Shown: piece after piece, positions 26,730-36,200 of the stretch
Numbering within the stretch: position 1 is the stretch's first letter
Layout: each line of letters begins with the position of its first letter
Assembly: GCA_023664365.1 (NCBI GenBank)
Contig: JAMPFR010000012.1
Location: 1 to 64,000 of the forward strand
DNA from: Acetatifactor muris
GTDB taxonomy: Bacteria; Bacillota; Clostridia; Lachnospirales; Lachnospiraceae
Reading direction: 5' to 3'
DNA length: 64,000 bases
Made by a program: the position numbers and the translations under genes
Notes under the pieces: model-generated
Databases searched by the model: none
What the model saw: only the letters and a program-made list of their open reading frames with translations
What the model was told of the DNA's origin: nothing

Positions 26730-26758
26730 TTTACATTTTTGAAATACCGTGTTATGAT
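26730..26758 (+). promoter_or_regulatory. Promoter of the zinc-ribbon gene
   Basis: TTTACA, 17-base spacer, TATGAT. It lies 38 bases before the start codon at 26796 and is followed by an AAGGAGG site. Confidence 0.7.
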
Positions 26759-26795
26759 ATATTTATAATCTTGAATTATAAACAAGGAGGTTGTT

Positions 26796-26933
26796 ATGCC
26801 CAATATTATTTATGCAAAATGTCCCAAATGTGGAAAAGAAGCCCATGGTAAAGATCAAATCGACAAACTTTTTGGTTGGCGTACAGTAAACGGAAAGGTG
26901 GTCCCGCAATCACAATGTAAAAAATGCAGGTGA
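26796..26933 (+). CDS. 45-residue zinc-ribbon protein
   Basis: A very short gene with its own promoter and an ideal AAGGAGG site 6 bases before the ATG. It starts MPNIIYAKCPKCGKEA and ends SQCKKCR: two CxxC pairs about 30 residues apart, so a single zinc ribbon. Function unknown; DNA, RNA or protein binding are all possible. Confidence 0.75.
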   Translation: MPNIIYAKCPKCGKEAHGKDQIDKLFGWRTVNGKVVPQSQCKKCR

Positions 26934-26986
26934 AATTTGTCCGTTTCCCTTTCAGAGTTTAGAGATAGGGACAATGCAGAGAATCT

Positions 26987-27401
26987 GCCTGCTACAGCCT
27001 GGTCTGCAAAAACTTTGCATAATCCATAAAACGGTTTACCGTGGCGCTGTCGAAGGTAAGCATCAGGTTTATGATATCCGCTACTGTATACTTATCCGAG
27101 ATACAGCAATTCAGCACCTTGGGGTCGCTGCGATAGGCAGTACGTCCCAGCAGATAATCGGTGGTTACATCATAGTAATCCGCCAGTCGGCAAAGTATTG
27201 CATAATCAGGAGAATGGACATTGTTTTCGTAATTGGAGACCGTGGAGACGGACACCTTCAGGAAAACCGCTATTTCCTTCTGGCCGATGTTCCTTTCCTG
27301 CCGTAACCGGGCAAGAATTGCTCCTGTTGTCATATGTCCCCACTCCTTCCGCTGCATTTTCTTCCGGTTTTCCGGAGGTTTCATCATCCGTGATTTCTAT
27401 T
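26987..27401. repeat. 415-bp direct repeat, copy 1
   Basis: Almost identical to 27418-27832 at an offset of 431 bases; the copies are separated by 16 bases. Differences are confined to the left end. Each copy holds a complete XRE regulator gene. Confidence 0.9.
26992..27333 (-). CDS. XRE-family regulator, duplicate copy 1
   Basis: The protein has 113 residues from the ATG at 27333, chosen because GGAG lies 9 bases upstream; a longer frame to 27387 lacks a ribosome binding site. The helix-turn-helix reads IGQKEIAVFLKVSVSTVSNY followed by YYDVTTDYLLGRT, typical of SinR/ImmR-like Cro/C1 repressors. The C-terminal 50 residues may dimerise. It is identical to copy 2 except for one residue near the end (R instead of G). 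The gene is transcribed away from the sugar cluster. Confidence 0.85.
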   Translation of the reverse strand: MTTGAILARLRQERNIGQKEIAVFLKVSVSTVSNYENNVHSPDYAILCRLADYYDVTTDYLLGRTAYRSDPKVLNCCISDKYTVADIINLMLTFDSATVNRFMDYAKFLQTRL

Positions 27402-27417
27402 AGATCAAATTGACAAT

Positions 27418-27832
27418 GCCTGCTACAGACCGGTCTGCAAAAACTTTGCATAATCCATAAAACGGTTTACCGTGGCGCTGTCGAAGGTAAGCATCAGGTT
27501 TATGATATCCGCTACTGTATACTTATCCGAGATACAGCAATTCAGCACCTTGGGGTCGCTGCGATAGGCAGTACGTCCCAGCAGATAATCGGTGGTTACA
27601 TCATAGTAATCCGCCAGTCGGCAAAGTATTGCATAATCAGGAGAATGGACATTGTTTTCGTAATTGGAGACCGTGGAGACGGACACCTTCAGGAAAACCG
27701 CTATTTCCTTCTGGCCGATGTTCCTTTCCTGCCGTAACCGGGCAAGAATTGCTCCTGTTGTCATATGTCCCCACTCCTTCCGCTGCATTTTCTTCCGGTT
27801 TTCCGGAGGTTTCATCATCCGTGATTTCTATT
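27418..27832. repeat. 415-bp direct repeat, copy 2
   Basis: Second member of the tandem pair with 26987-27401. The close identity shows a recent duplication. Confidence 0.9.
27423..27764 (-). CDS. XRE-family regulator, duplicate copy 2
   Basis: Same protein as copy 1 (113 residues from the ATG at 27764). This copy is next to the shared upstream region, where CGTAAAATAT (27851-27860) and ATATTTTACG (27901-27910) form an inverted repeat 40 bases apart. Self-repression through that site is a reasonable guess. Copy 1 has lost this upstream region, because its 5' side is the 16-base joint and the end of copy 2. Confidence 0.85.
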   Translation of the reverse strand: MTTGAILARLRQERNIGQKEIAVFLKVSVSTVSNYENNVHSPDYAILCRLADYYDVTTDYLLGRTAYRSDPKVLNCCISDKYTVADIINLMLTFDSATVNRFMDYAKFLQTGL

Positions 27833-28092
27833 TTATCTGTCTTTATATTTCGTAAAATATCATTTCAGAGATCCAATAAAATATATCCCTAAAGAGACGT
27901 ATATTTTACGGTAGGTAAAACGGCTTCCGCTTGACAGGATATATCCGGCTTGCCGAAGAGAAGCCGGAATTCTGTTTTGGGTGGTTGTATTTATCAGAAG
28001 TATCGCCTATAATAAATTTGGAGAAGGATACTTTTTCAATGATGATGGATTAGATAATAAGAGATAAAGACGCAGGGAGGGCGAAGACCGCT
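27833..28092. promoter_or_regulatory. Regulatory region between the XRE genes and the sugar cluster
   Basis: It contains the inverted repeat CGTAAAATAT/ATATTTTACG (27851-27910), a short stem CCGGCTT/AAGCCGG near 27949-27967, and a promoter on the plus strand: TTGTAT (27985-27990), 17 bases, TATAAT (28008-28013). The promoter should drive the sugar-nucleotide genes from 28093. Confidence 0.65.
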
Positions 28093-28878
28093 ATGAAGGT
28101 AGTGATTTTGGCAGGAGGCCAGCAGAGTACACTCAGCAATAAAGGAGAAGGGATCCCGAAGCCTATGGTGGAATTGGGGGGCAGACCCCTGCTCTGGCAT
28201 ATTATGAAACACTTCGCACAATACGGTCTGAAAGAATTTATCGTCTGCGGCGGTTACCGTGTGGATATGATTAAAGACTATTTCATGGACTTTTATATAT
28301 ATGAATCGGACATCACTGTTGATTTGGAGAAGAATGCAGTGGAGATTCACAAGGAACGGACAGAGGATTGGAAAGTAACGGTTGTAAATACAGGGTTGAC
28401 TGCAACGCCGGGGCAGCGTATTCGTGCAGTCTCCCGATACCTGCAGAGTGACAGCGGGGCGGACGGCGATTTCCTGGTGACTTACGGCGACTGTCTTTCG
28501 GATGTGGACGGAGAAGCATTGACAGCGGCGCATCGGAAGAATGGGAAACCGGTGACGTTGGTCATGGCGAAGCCCCAGGGACGCAAGAAGCTGTTGACAA
28601 TAGATGAGAACAGCCTGTTGGACTATGAGAAGAAGAGTCCTATGGTCTCGGCAGCGGCATGGGTCAATGCAGACTGTTTTGTGATGAACGGAAAGGTGTT
28701 GGAGTATCTGCAGGGCGACTGCAATCTGGAAGAGCAGATATTCCGAAGGTTGTCCGGTCTGGGGCAGGTGGCGGCTTACCGCCACGAGGGCTATTGGACC
28801 ACGGTGGAAACCCTGCGTGATTTAGCGGAAGCCGAGAGATTGTGGGAAAGCGGAAATGCACCATGGATAAAAGCGTGA
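28093..28878 (+). CDS. Degenerate sugar-1-phosphate nucleotidyltransferase (RfbF paralogue)
   Basis: The protein has 261 residues and shares the fold and layout of glucose-1-phosphate cytidylyltransferase: KVVILAGG, PKPMVELGG, LLWHIMKHF, TYGDCLSDVD and YRHEGYWTTVETLRD. The nucleotide loop that in the neighbour reads GGKGTRIS is here GGQQSTLS, so the signature Gly-Thr-Arg is lost. The segment GRKKLLTIDEN is also shorter than the partner's. It may have another substrate, be regulatory, or be inactive. It begins the operon; the true RfbF gene starts 19 bases after its stop. Confidence 0.75.
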   Translation: MKVVILAGGQQSTLSNKGEGIPKPMVELGGRPLLWHIMKHFAQYGLKEFIVCGGYRVDMIKDYFMDFYIYESDITVDLEKNAVEIHKERTEDWKVTVVNTGLTATPGQRIRAVSRYLQSDSGADGDFLVTYGDCLSDVDGEALTAAHRKNGKPVTLVMAKPQGRKKLLTIDENSLLDYEKKSPMVSAAAWVNADCFVMNGKVLEYLQGDCNLEEQIFRRLSGLGQVAAYRHEGYWTTVETLRDLAEAERLWESGNAPWIKA

Positions 28879-28897
28879 AAGGCACGGTTGTTAATTT

Positions 28898-29674
28898 ATG
28901 AAGGTAGTGATTTTAGCAGGGGGAAAAGGAACCCGCATCAGTGAGGAATCCGTGACAAAACCCAAACCCATGATTGAGATTGGCGGGAAGCCCATTCTGT
29001 GGCATATTATGAAGCTGTATTCTCATTACGGGCTGAAGGAATTTATTATCTGCTGCGGTTATAAAGGACAGATAATAAAAGAATATTTTGTCCATTATTA
29101 TATGTACCAGGCAGACGGCACATTTTGTCTGGATTCCCGGGAGACACTTTTTCATGAGGCAGCTGCCGAACCCTGGCGGGTGACGCTGGCAAACACGGGA
29201 TTGAATACAATGACTGCGGGGCGGCTGCTGAAGGTAAGAGACTATATCGGAGAGGAGCCGTTTCTTTTGACCTATGGGGACGGAGTATCGGATGTGAATA
29301 TTTCGAAACTGACAGAGTTCCACAGGCAGCAGGGCCGTATCGCTACGATTACCACGGTGCAGCCCCTCGGAAGGTTTGGGGGAGTACAGATTGACCCGGA
29401 GAGCAATCAGGTAATTCGTTTCAAGGAGAAGGCCAGAGCCGACCAGGCATGGGTGAATGCGGGTTTTATGGTGGTGGAGCCGGAGGTGTTTGACTATCTG
29501 GGGGATGGAAGCGAAATGCTGGAGGCGAAGCCCTTTGAACGGCTGACAGCGGAAGGCCGGATGAGTGCGTACAGGCACGAGGGGTTCTGGTCTCCCATGG
29601 ACAATATGCGGGACAAGGCCTATCTTGAGGAACTCTGGAAGAGCGGGAAGGCGCCCTGGAAGGTGTGGGAGTGA
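28898..29674 (+). CDS. rfbF: Glucose-1-phosphate cytidylyltransferase
   Basis: The protein has 258 residues and joins CTP and glucose-1-phosphate to CDP-glucose, the first step of CDP-3,6-dideoxyhexose synthesis. All family marks are present: LAGGKGTRISEE, KPKPMIEIGGKPILWHIM, YGLKEFIICCGYKG, TYGDGVSDVN and WVNAGFMVVEPEVFDYL, with length as usual. It is followed by rfbH and rfbG in the same direction. Confidence 0.93.
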   Translation: MKVVILAGGKGTRISEESVTKPKPMIEIGGKPILWHIMKLYSHYGLKEFIICCGYKGQIIKEYFVHYYMYQADGTFCLDSRETLFHEAAAEPWRVTLANTGLNTMTAGRLLKVRDYIGEEPFLLTYGDGVSDVNISKLTEFHRQQGRIATITTVQPLGRFGGVQIDPESNQVIRFKEKARADQAWVNAGFMVVEPEVFDYLGDGSEMLEAKPFERLTAEGRMSAYRHEGFWSPMDNMRDKAYLEELWKSGKAPWKVWE

Positions 29675-29728
29675 AGCCAATATAGTATTTTCAAGAGTAT
29701 AGGAAAACAGGAAAGAGAGAATCTGTAT

Positions 29729-31054
29729 ATGAGCGAACGGCAGGACAGGGAAGCAATATTAAGGCAGGTAAGGGAATATTGCGAGAAGCACCATAAGGTG
29801 AAGGAGTACCGGGAAGGCGACAGGATTCCTTACGCCGGACGGGTGTATGATGGGGAAGAAATGGTGAATCTGGTGGATTCTGCGCTGGATTTCTGGCTGA
29901 CGGCCGGAAGGTACACGGAGCGTTTTGAAAAGGAGTTTGCCGCATTTCTGGGAATCAGGTTTTGCGCACTGGTGAATTCCGGTTCCTCGGCGAATCTGCT
30001 GGCATTTATGGCGCTGACGTCTCCGTTGTTAAAAGAGCGCAGGATAATGCCGGGAGATGAAGTGATTACGGTGGCGGCGGGATTCCCCACTACGGTAACG
30101 CCGATTTTACAGTATGGTGCGGTGCCTGTGTTTGTGGATATTACAATCCCGCAGTATAATATAGACGTGACGATGCTGGAAGAGGCGCTTTCGGAGCGGA
30201 CCAGAGCGGTGATGATAGCCCATACGCTGGGGAATCCTTTTGATCTGGAGGCCGTGGCGGGATTTTGCAGGAAGCATAATCTATGGCTGGTGGAGGACAA
30301 CTGTGACGCGCTAGGCAGCCGGTACTGCCTGGAGGGCAAGTGGCACTATACGGGAACGGTGGGAGATATCGGTACATCCAGCTTTTACCCGCCCCATCAT
30401 ATGACCATGGGGGAAGGCGGCGCTGTATATACGAATGATCCTCTGTTAAACAAAATTGTCCGTTCTCTGCGGGATTGGGGCCGGGACTGTGTATGTGCCT
30501 CCGGGCAGGATAACCTGTGCGGGCATCGGTTCGACAGACAGTATGGAGAACTGCCGCCCGGATATGACCATAAATATGTGTATTCTCATTTCGGATACAA
30601 TCTGAAGGCTACGGACATGCAGGCTGCGGTAGGCTGTGCGCAGTTGGAAAAACTGTCGGACTTTATCCGGGCCAGGCAGGAACATTTCGGTTACCTGCGG
30701 GAGAGGCTTCAGCCGGTGGAAAAATTGCTGATTCTGCCTGAGGCATGCAGGAATTCCGAACCAAGCTGGTTTGGCTTTATGATTACATGCAAAGAAGGCG
30801 TTGACAAGAATTTGATTGTGCAGCATCTTGAAAACAGCGGCATTCAGACCCGAATGCTTTTTTCCGGCAATCTGCTGAGGCAGCCCTGCTTTGACGAGAT
30901 GCGGAAAGCGGGAACAGGTTACCGGACGGTGGGGGATTTAAGGGTAACGGACAGAATTATGCGCGACACCTTCTGGATAGGAGTGTATCCCGGTATGACA
31001 GCGGAAATGCTGGATTACATGGCGGATAAAATTATGGAAGTATTGGAGTTATAG
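29729..31054 (+). CDS. rfbH: CDP-4-keto-6-deoxyglucose-3-dehydrase (E1)
   Basis: The protein has 441 residues of the DegT/DnrJ/EryC1/StrS fold but is a dehydrase. SFYPPHHMTMGEGG has His (H223) where aminotransferases carry the PLP-binding Lys, the mark of E1. C192, C254, C256 and C264 match the family's [2Fe-2S] ligands, the last three in C-x-C-x7-C spacing. It removes the C3 hydroxyl of CDP-4-keto-6-deoxyglucose together with a reductase (E3, RfbI), which is not in this window. The gene ends 3 bases before rfbG. Confidence 0.93.
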   Translation: MSERQDREAILRQVREYCEKHHKVKEYREGDRIPYAGRVYDGEEMVNLVDSALDFWLTAGRYTERFEKEFAAFLGIRFCALVNSGSSANLLAFMALTSPLLKERRIMPGDEVITVAAGFPTTVTPILQYGAVPVFVDITIPQYNIDVTMLEEALSERTRAVMIAHTLGNPFDLEAVAGFCRKHNLWLVEDNCDALGSRYCLEGKWHYTGTVGDIGTSSFYPPHHMTMGEGGAVYTNDPLLNKIVRSLRDWGRDCVCASGQDNLCGHRFDRQYGELPPGYDHKYVYSHFGYNLKATDMQAAVGCAQLEKLSDFIRARQEHFGYLRERLQPVEKLLILPEACRNSEPSWFGFMITCKEGVDKNLIVQHLENSGIQTRMLFSGNLLRQPCFDEMRKAGTGYRTVGDLRVTDRIMRDTFWIGVYPGMTAEMLDYMADKIMEVLEL

Positions 31055-31057
31055 GTT

Positions 31058-32128
31058 ATGACAAATTCTTTTTATCAGGGAAAGAAAGTGCTGGTGACGG
31101 GTCATACCGGGTTTAAGGGAACCTGGATGTGTGCGGTTTTGCTGGAATTGGGGGCTGAAGTGACCGGGTATGCGCTGGAGCCGCCTACCCGGCCGGGTTT
31201 GTTTGAACTCACCGGCATGGAGCAGAAAGTTCATTCGGTAGAGGGAGACGTCAGGGATTTGCCGCATCTGAAATCAGTGTTTGACCGGGCGCGTCCGGAG
31301 ATTGTGATACATATGGCGGCACAGCCCATTGTGCGGGAATCCTACAAAAATCCCGTATATACTTATGATGTGAATGTGATGGGCACCGTCAATGTTCTGG
31401 AGTGTGTACGGATGTGCGATTCCGTGAAATCCTTCCTGAACGTAACTACAGACAAGGTATATAAGAACCGGGAGTGGGATTGGGGATACCGTGAGAATGA
31501 GGAGCTTAACGGTTTTGATCCTTATTCAAACAGTAAATCCTGCTCGGAACTGATAACGGAGAGCTACAGGAATTCCTTTTTCGGAGACGGGCAAACCGCA
31601 ATCAGCACAGCCCGGGCCGGAAATGTAATCGGCGGGGGAGATTTTGCGGCGGACAGGGTTATTCCGGATTGTGTGCGCGCCATTGAAGAGGGCAGGCCGG
31701 TAACGCTGCGCAATCCGCAGTCAGTGCGGCCTTATCAGCATGTGTTGGAGCCGGTTTTTGCCTATTTGTGCATAGCGGAGCGGCAATATGGGGATTTGTC
31801 CCTGGCAGGCGCTTATAACGTAGGTCCGGAGGAAAGCTCCTGTATTACTACGGAAAAGCTTGTGCAGACCTTCTGTGAATACTGGAACGGGAGCGCAGAC
31901 GAAAATCGGAGCAGGCTGCTCTGGCGCTGTGAGCCGGAAGCGGGGCCTCATGAGGCTGGCTTTTTAAAGCTGGACTGCAGTAAAATACGGAGCCGCCTGG
32001 GATGGAAGCCTCGGTGGACATACAGAGAAATGCTGGAAAAAACGGCGGAATGGACCAGGGGATATATGCAGGGGGCGGATGTGGCGGAAATTATGAAACG
32101 GCAGATCGCGGAATATATGCGGCAGTAA
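31058..32128 (+). CDS. rfbG: CDP-glucose 4,6-dehydratase
   Basis: The protein has 356 residues, a short-chain dehydrogenase-type NAD enzyme making CDP-4-keto-6-deoxyglucose, the substrate of RfbH. VTGHTGFKGTW is the Rossmann loop with the form typical of RfbG, HMAAQPIVRESY follows, and YSNSKSCSELI holds the catalytic Tyr and Lys. QHVLEPVFAYL is also conserved in the family. The genes after it are not sugar genes, so the final reductase, epimerase and transferase must be elsewhere. Confidence 0.93.
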   Translation: MTNSFYQGKKVLVTGHTGFKGTWMCAVLLELGAEVTGYALEPPTRPGLFELTGMEQKVHSVEGDVRDLPHLKSVFDRARPEIVIHMAAQPIVRESYKNPVYTYDVNVMGTVNVLECVRMCDSVKSFLNVTTDKVYKNREWDWGYRENEELNGFDPYSNSKSCSELITESYRNSFFGDGQTAISTARAGNVIGGGDFAADRVIPDCVRAIEEGRPVTLRNPQSVRPYQHVLEPVFAYLCIAERQYGDLSLAGAYNVGPEESSCITTEKLVQTFCEYWNGSADENRSRLLWRCEPEAGPHEAGFLKLDCSKIRSRLGWKPRWTYREMLEKTAEWTRGYMQGADVAEIMKRQIAEYMRQ

Positions 32129-32188
32129 CTCCGTCATTTCTCGCAGGGCTGAACCGTTACGACACATTTATTTTTGAGTAAAAATCGG

Positions 32189-32217
32189 TTGATTCTTATT
32201 GTACGGGATGTTATAAT
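32189..32217 (+). promoter_or_regulatory. Promoter upstream of the Rpn-DRT pair
   Basis: TTGATT, 17-base spacer, TATAAT, 177 bases before the start at 32394. The remaining spacer (32129-32393) shows no gene. Confidence 0.65.
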
Positions 32218-32393
32218 GTAATCAAAGCATATTTTCTTTTGTATTCGTTACAGACGATACTTCTTCATTCTGTTTCATGTAGAAACTCTTTTGAAAATTC
32301 ATGCTTTTACCATCACATTACAGGCAGGAGTTTTCAGAGGGAAGTGCTCCTGCATATAAAGCGGGCTTGTCCGCTTTTTACAGGAGGGCATAT

Positions 32394-33278
32394 ATGGAAA
32401 GAACGGAAAAGAGATACGAGGAACTGACGATCACGGACGATTTTATGTTCGGAAAAGTAATGCGGAATCCGAAGCACTGCAAAAAGCTGTTGGAAATCAT
32501 TTTGAACGTGAAAATTCATAAGATAGAGTTTATTGATGATCAGCAGACGATAAATCCGGATTACATGGCCCGGGGCATCAGGATTGATGTCTATGTGGAG
32601 GATGCTGCCAATACAGTTTATTCTGTGGAAATGCAGGCCAGGAACACGGGAGAATTGCCGATGAGAAGCCGTTATTACCAGTCTGCAGTTGATATTAACC
32701 TGATTGAAAAGGGCACGGATTACGGGTTGTTGAAAAAGAGTTATGTAATTTTTATCTGTACCTTTGATTTGTTTGGCAGGGGCAGGGCGATTTATCATTT
32801 TGAGAATCTTTGCCGGGAAGATCCGAACATCCGCCTGGAAGACGGAACAGAGAAGATTTTTCTGAACACGAAGGGAATCAGGAATGCAAGAGTTCCGTTG
32901 GAGGATGTAGACAAAGAACTTTGCAGCCTGTTGGATTATTTTGAAAGCCTGGTGCCGCAGGATGCTTTTACAGGGGAACTGGACGAGGCGGTAGCTGCCG
33001 CCAGGGAGCATAAGGAATGGAGGCATGAATATATGACGCTGGAACGGATGATGATGGACAGCAGGCGGGAGGGAAAAGCTGAAGGAAAAGCTGAGGGAAA
33101 AGCCGAGGCTGTATTACAGCTGCTGAGCGAATTGGGCGAACTGACAGATATATTAAAGGAACGCATTCAGCGGGAAACGGATCTGAAGGTGCTGGAAAAA
33201 TGGCTGAAAGCTGCCGCCAGAGCAGAAAGCATTTCGGAATTTGAAAGCAGAATAGATGACAAACAGATATTTGAATGA
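32394..33278 (+). CDS. Rpn-family PD-(D/E)XK nuclease (transposase-like)
   Basis: The protein has 294 residues from the ATG at 32394, which has GGAGGG upstream; the longer frame from 32301 lacks one. It shows the Rpn/PDDEXK-transposase pattern: ITDDFMFGKVM, KLLEIILNVKI, RGIRIDVYVED (Asp), YSVEMQAR (Glu-x-Gln in the place of E-x-K), RSRYYQSAVD and KSYVIFICTFD. Three repeats of EGKA follow near residue 225, common in this family. Family members are DNA endonucleases that raise recombination in E. coli; the target here is unknown. It lies 18 bases before the DRT1 gene, so the two are probably co-transcribed. Confidence 0.85.
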   Translation: MERTEKRYEELTITDDFMFGKVMRNPKHCKKLLEIILNVKIHKIEFIDDQQTINPDYMARGIRIDVYVEDAANTVYSVEMQARNTGELPMRSRYYQSAVDINLIEKGTDYGLLKKSYVIFICTFDLFGRGRAIYHFENLCREDPNIRLEDGTEKIFLNTKGIRNARVPLEDVDKELCSLLDYFESLVPQDAFTGELDEAVAAAREHKEWRHEYMTLERMMMDSRREGKAEGKAEGKAEAVLQLLSELGELTDILKERIQRETDLKVLEKWLKAAARAESISEFESRIDDKQIFE

Positions 33279-33296
33279 AACTGAAGAGGTGTACAA

Positions 33297-36200
33297 ATGA
33301 ATGATTTACAGGAACTGATAAAAAAGGCATACAAGAAACTAAAGTGCAGCGTATACTTTGATAAAACACAGCTGCTTCTCAGGCAGCAGATTGTAGAATT
33401 TGAGAAGGGAGACATTGAGGCAAAGCTGCAGGATATATGCCGGGATTTGGAAGACAGCGGCAGGTGGGAGCAGCGGCAGAAGGAGATATTGGATTCCGTC
33501 TCTTTCAGGGTATTTCCCAAAAGCATTGCGGAGCCGGGAAAAACAAAGAAGGATTCTCCGAATTCCGGGGACAGCGGAAACGATGTTACGCTGATAACGA
33601 ACCGTGTGCCGGAAGAAATACAGATAAAGGATCTGCAATATTTTATTGATATGTCCGTGGAAGGCCACATTTTGGGGGTGCTGTGGCTTTTGGTTATCGG
33701 GTGGAGACTGGATAAAGACCTGTATGAGAATTCCTTCGGAAACAGATTGAGAAAGCTGATTATACAGGAGCTGGAGCAGGAGGACGGCAAGCTATCCTAT
33801 TCCCCCTATTTGTTTGAACCTTACTTTCAGCAGTATGAGAGCTGGCGGGATTCCGCACTGGAGATGGCCCAGAACAGTATTAATAAGAATCAGGACGTGA
33901 TTGTATTTACAATGGATTTAAAGCGGTTCTTTTACAGTGTGGATTTAAATGAAGAGGCGTTTGCTGAAATATGGAAGGAAGCAGTTGAGCAGGAAATATG
34001 TGGCGGTGATGAAACTCAATTTGCCAGAAGGCTGATGGCTGGCAATGACGTAATTCAAATTGCCCAAAGGCTGAATTTATTCGTGCAGGCGGTTATAACC
34101 AGGTATTCTGAGCGCTGCCATATCCCCGATACCGGAAATATTCTTCCTATCGGCTTTCTGCCTTCCAACGTGTTGGGAAACTGGTGTCTGAAAAAATTTG
34201 ACAAGGCGGTTTCCGATGGCTGGAATCCCCTGTATTTCGGGCGTTATGTGGACGATATCATCATAGTGGACAAGGTTGAGAAAAACAGCGCTCTGTACGA
34301 CATGATGAATGAGCCGGAGGTGGATACCGTTGAAGTATTGCGGTACTGTCTTGCTCAGTGCGGCAGATGGAGTGGTCCAGTTCAGGAGGAGTGCAGGAAG
34401 TACGCCCTTTTTGAAGGAGAATCGGGAGTATATACCCTTAACCCCATTTACAATATTACAGAGCATTCTAAAAGCAGCATCTGCTTACAAAATGAAAAGG
34501 TGAAGATGTTTTATTTTAAGCATGGCGAATCCAGCGCACTCTTACAGTGCTTTAGAAAGCAGATCGCGGAGAATGCAAGCGAGTTTCGTTTTCTGCCGGA
34601 GGATGAAGCTGTTTTTGACGCGGATGACTACAGCGAGATATATGACATTGACAACAAAGAAAGTATTAATAAGTTTCGGGGCATTGACGGAGTTTCCGTT
34701 AATAAATTTGCTTTATCCAAGATGCTGGGGAAATATATGCGCGTCAGCAGTCTGATCAATGACAGGGTCGAGAATCGTTTTGCCCGGGACATTACGAAGA
34801 TCTATACCGCTCACGTCATCATTGACAATTATATCACCTGGGAAAAGGTAATTGAAATATTCGTTGTAAACGCTCAATGGAAGGCTCTCGGGGCCTTTAT
34901 GGAAAATGTCTTTCAGGCGATAAACCGGATAAAATATGAGGGCGGGACAAAAACGGAAGAAGATTTGCAGGAGAGCCAGCAGGAGAACTACCAGGGGAAC
35001 CTGCAGGAGAACCTTGCGGAATACCTGTACGCCGCATGGGTAAGGGCGTTATCCCTTGTCTGGGGGCCTGACGTAAAGAAGCACATAAAAGCAGTGGTGA
35101 AGCGCTTTGAGGATTCTATGAGCCGGAGAGCGCAAATAAATATGGAAGCTGATATGGAAGCCGCTATATTGAGAAACCGACGGGGATATTTGCTGACCCG
35201 TATGTACGATAAGTACATTGTGCCTGTTCTGCCGGACGTCCTGGGAGAAGAATGGGCTGAAGACGCAAGCGATGAGAAAGAAATGTGCCTGTGCAGTTTT
35301 TATGCCGTGCTGCATGAAGTCGCCCAAAAGAAATCCGATGAAGAGAACCCTGATGAAAATGAGTCTTACCTCTTTTTCCCATACATGATAACCATGTATG
35401 ATTTATATATCCGGAACCTGGTGTTCAGGCTGCAGGAGGGGAACGACACAAAGGGGAACGACACAAAGGGGAACGACACAAAAGGGGACGGCACAAAGGA
35501 GGAAGGCGAAGGTTCGTCTTTGTACGACATTAATACCATCAAGGAAAACTATGTAAAGCTGAATTTCGGTATAGATAGCGCTGCAGTTGACAATGCCGTA
35601 TACGCCGGCAGCGGAGATATTAACGGAAATAAAGGCGTGTCTGTGATATCCGTAGGCACGGAGCAGAAGGGAAAGCTGGATATAGCCGTTGCCAATATCA
35701 AACTGGAGGGCAGCAACTTTGAGTGCCTTGTTAAAGGGCGTCCCAATCGTTCTTACAGACGATATAAAGATATTTCAAAGATTGTGAACGGTGCAATTGC
35801 CGAAAAAGCGGATATGCTCGTACTGCCGGAGGCCTGTGTGCCCATTGAGTGGCTGCCTGTCGTGATAAGAACCTGTACGAAAAATAATATGGCGCTGATT
35901 ACCGGAGTTGAACATATTATTTTTAAGGAAAGGGTTTACAATTATACGGCAGTGGTTCTGCCTTATGAGGAAGCCGGCTACAAATGTGCGGTGCTTTCTT
36001 TTCATTTGAAAAATCATTACGCACCCTATGAGGCGGATCTGATTCGAGGCTACCGGCTGCAGGAGATGTCGGGAAAAGGGTATGAGTTATATCACTGGAA
36101 GGATTGCTGGTTCCCTGTATACTGCTGCTATGAACTTGCTTCTATCGGGGACAGGGCCTTATTTTCCGCCTATGCGGACGTGATGGTGGCGGTAGAATGG

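Noticed and set aside
35438..35500. Short tandem repeat as a possible CRISPR array
   Set aside because: The repeats are 15 bp without spacers and lie inside a reading frame. No array with regular spacers was seen anywhere in the window.
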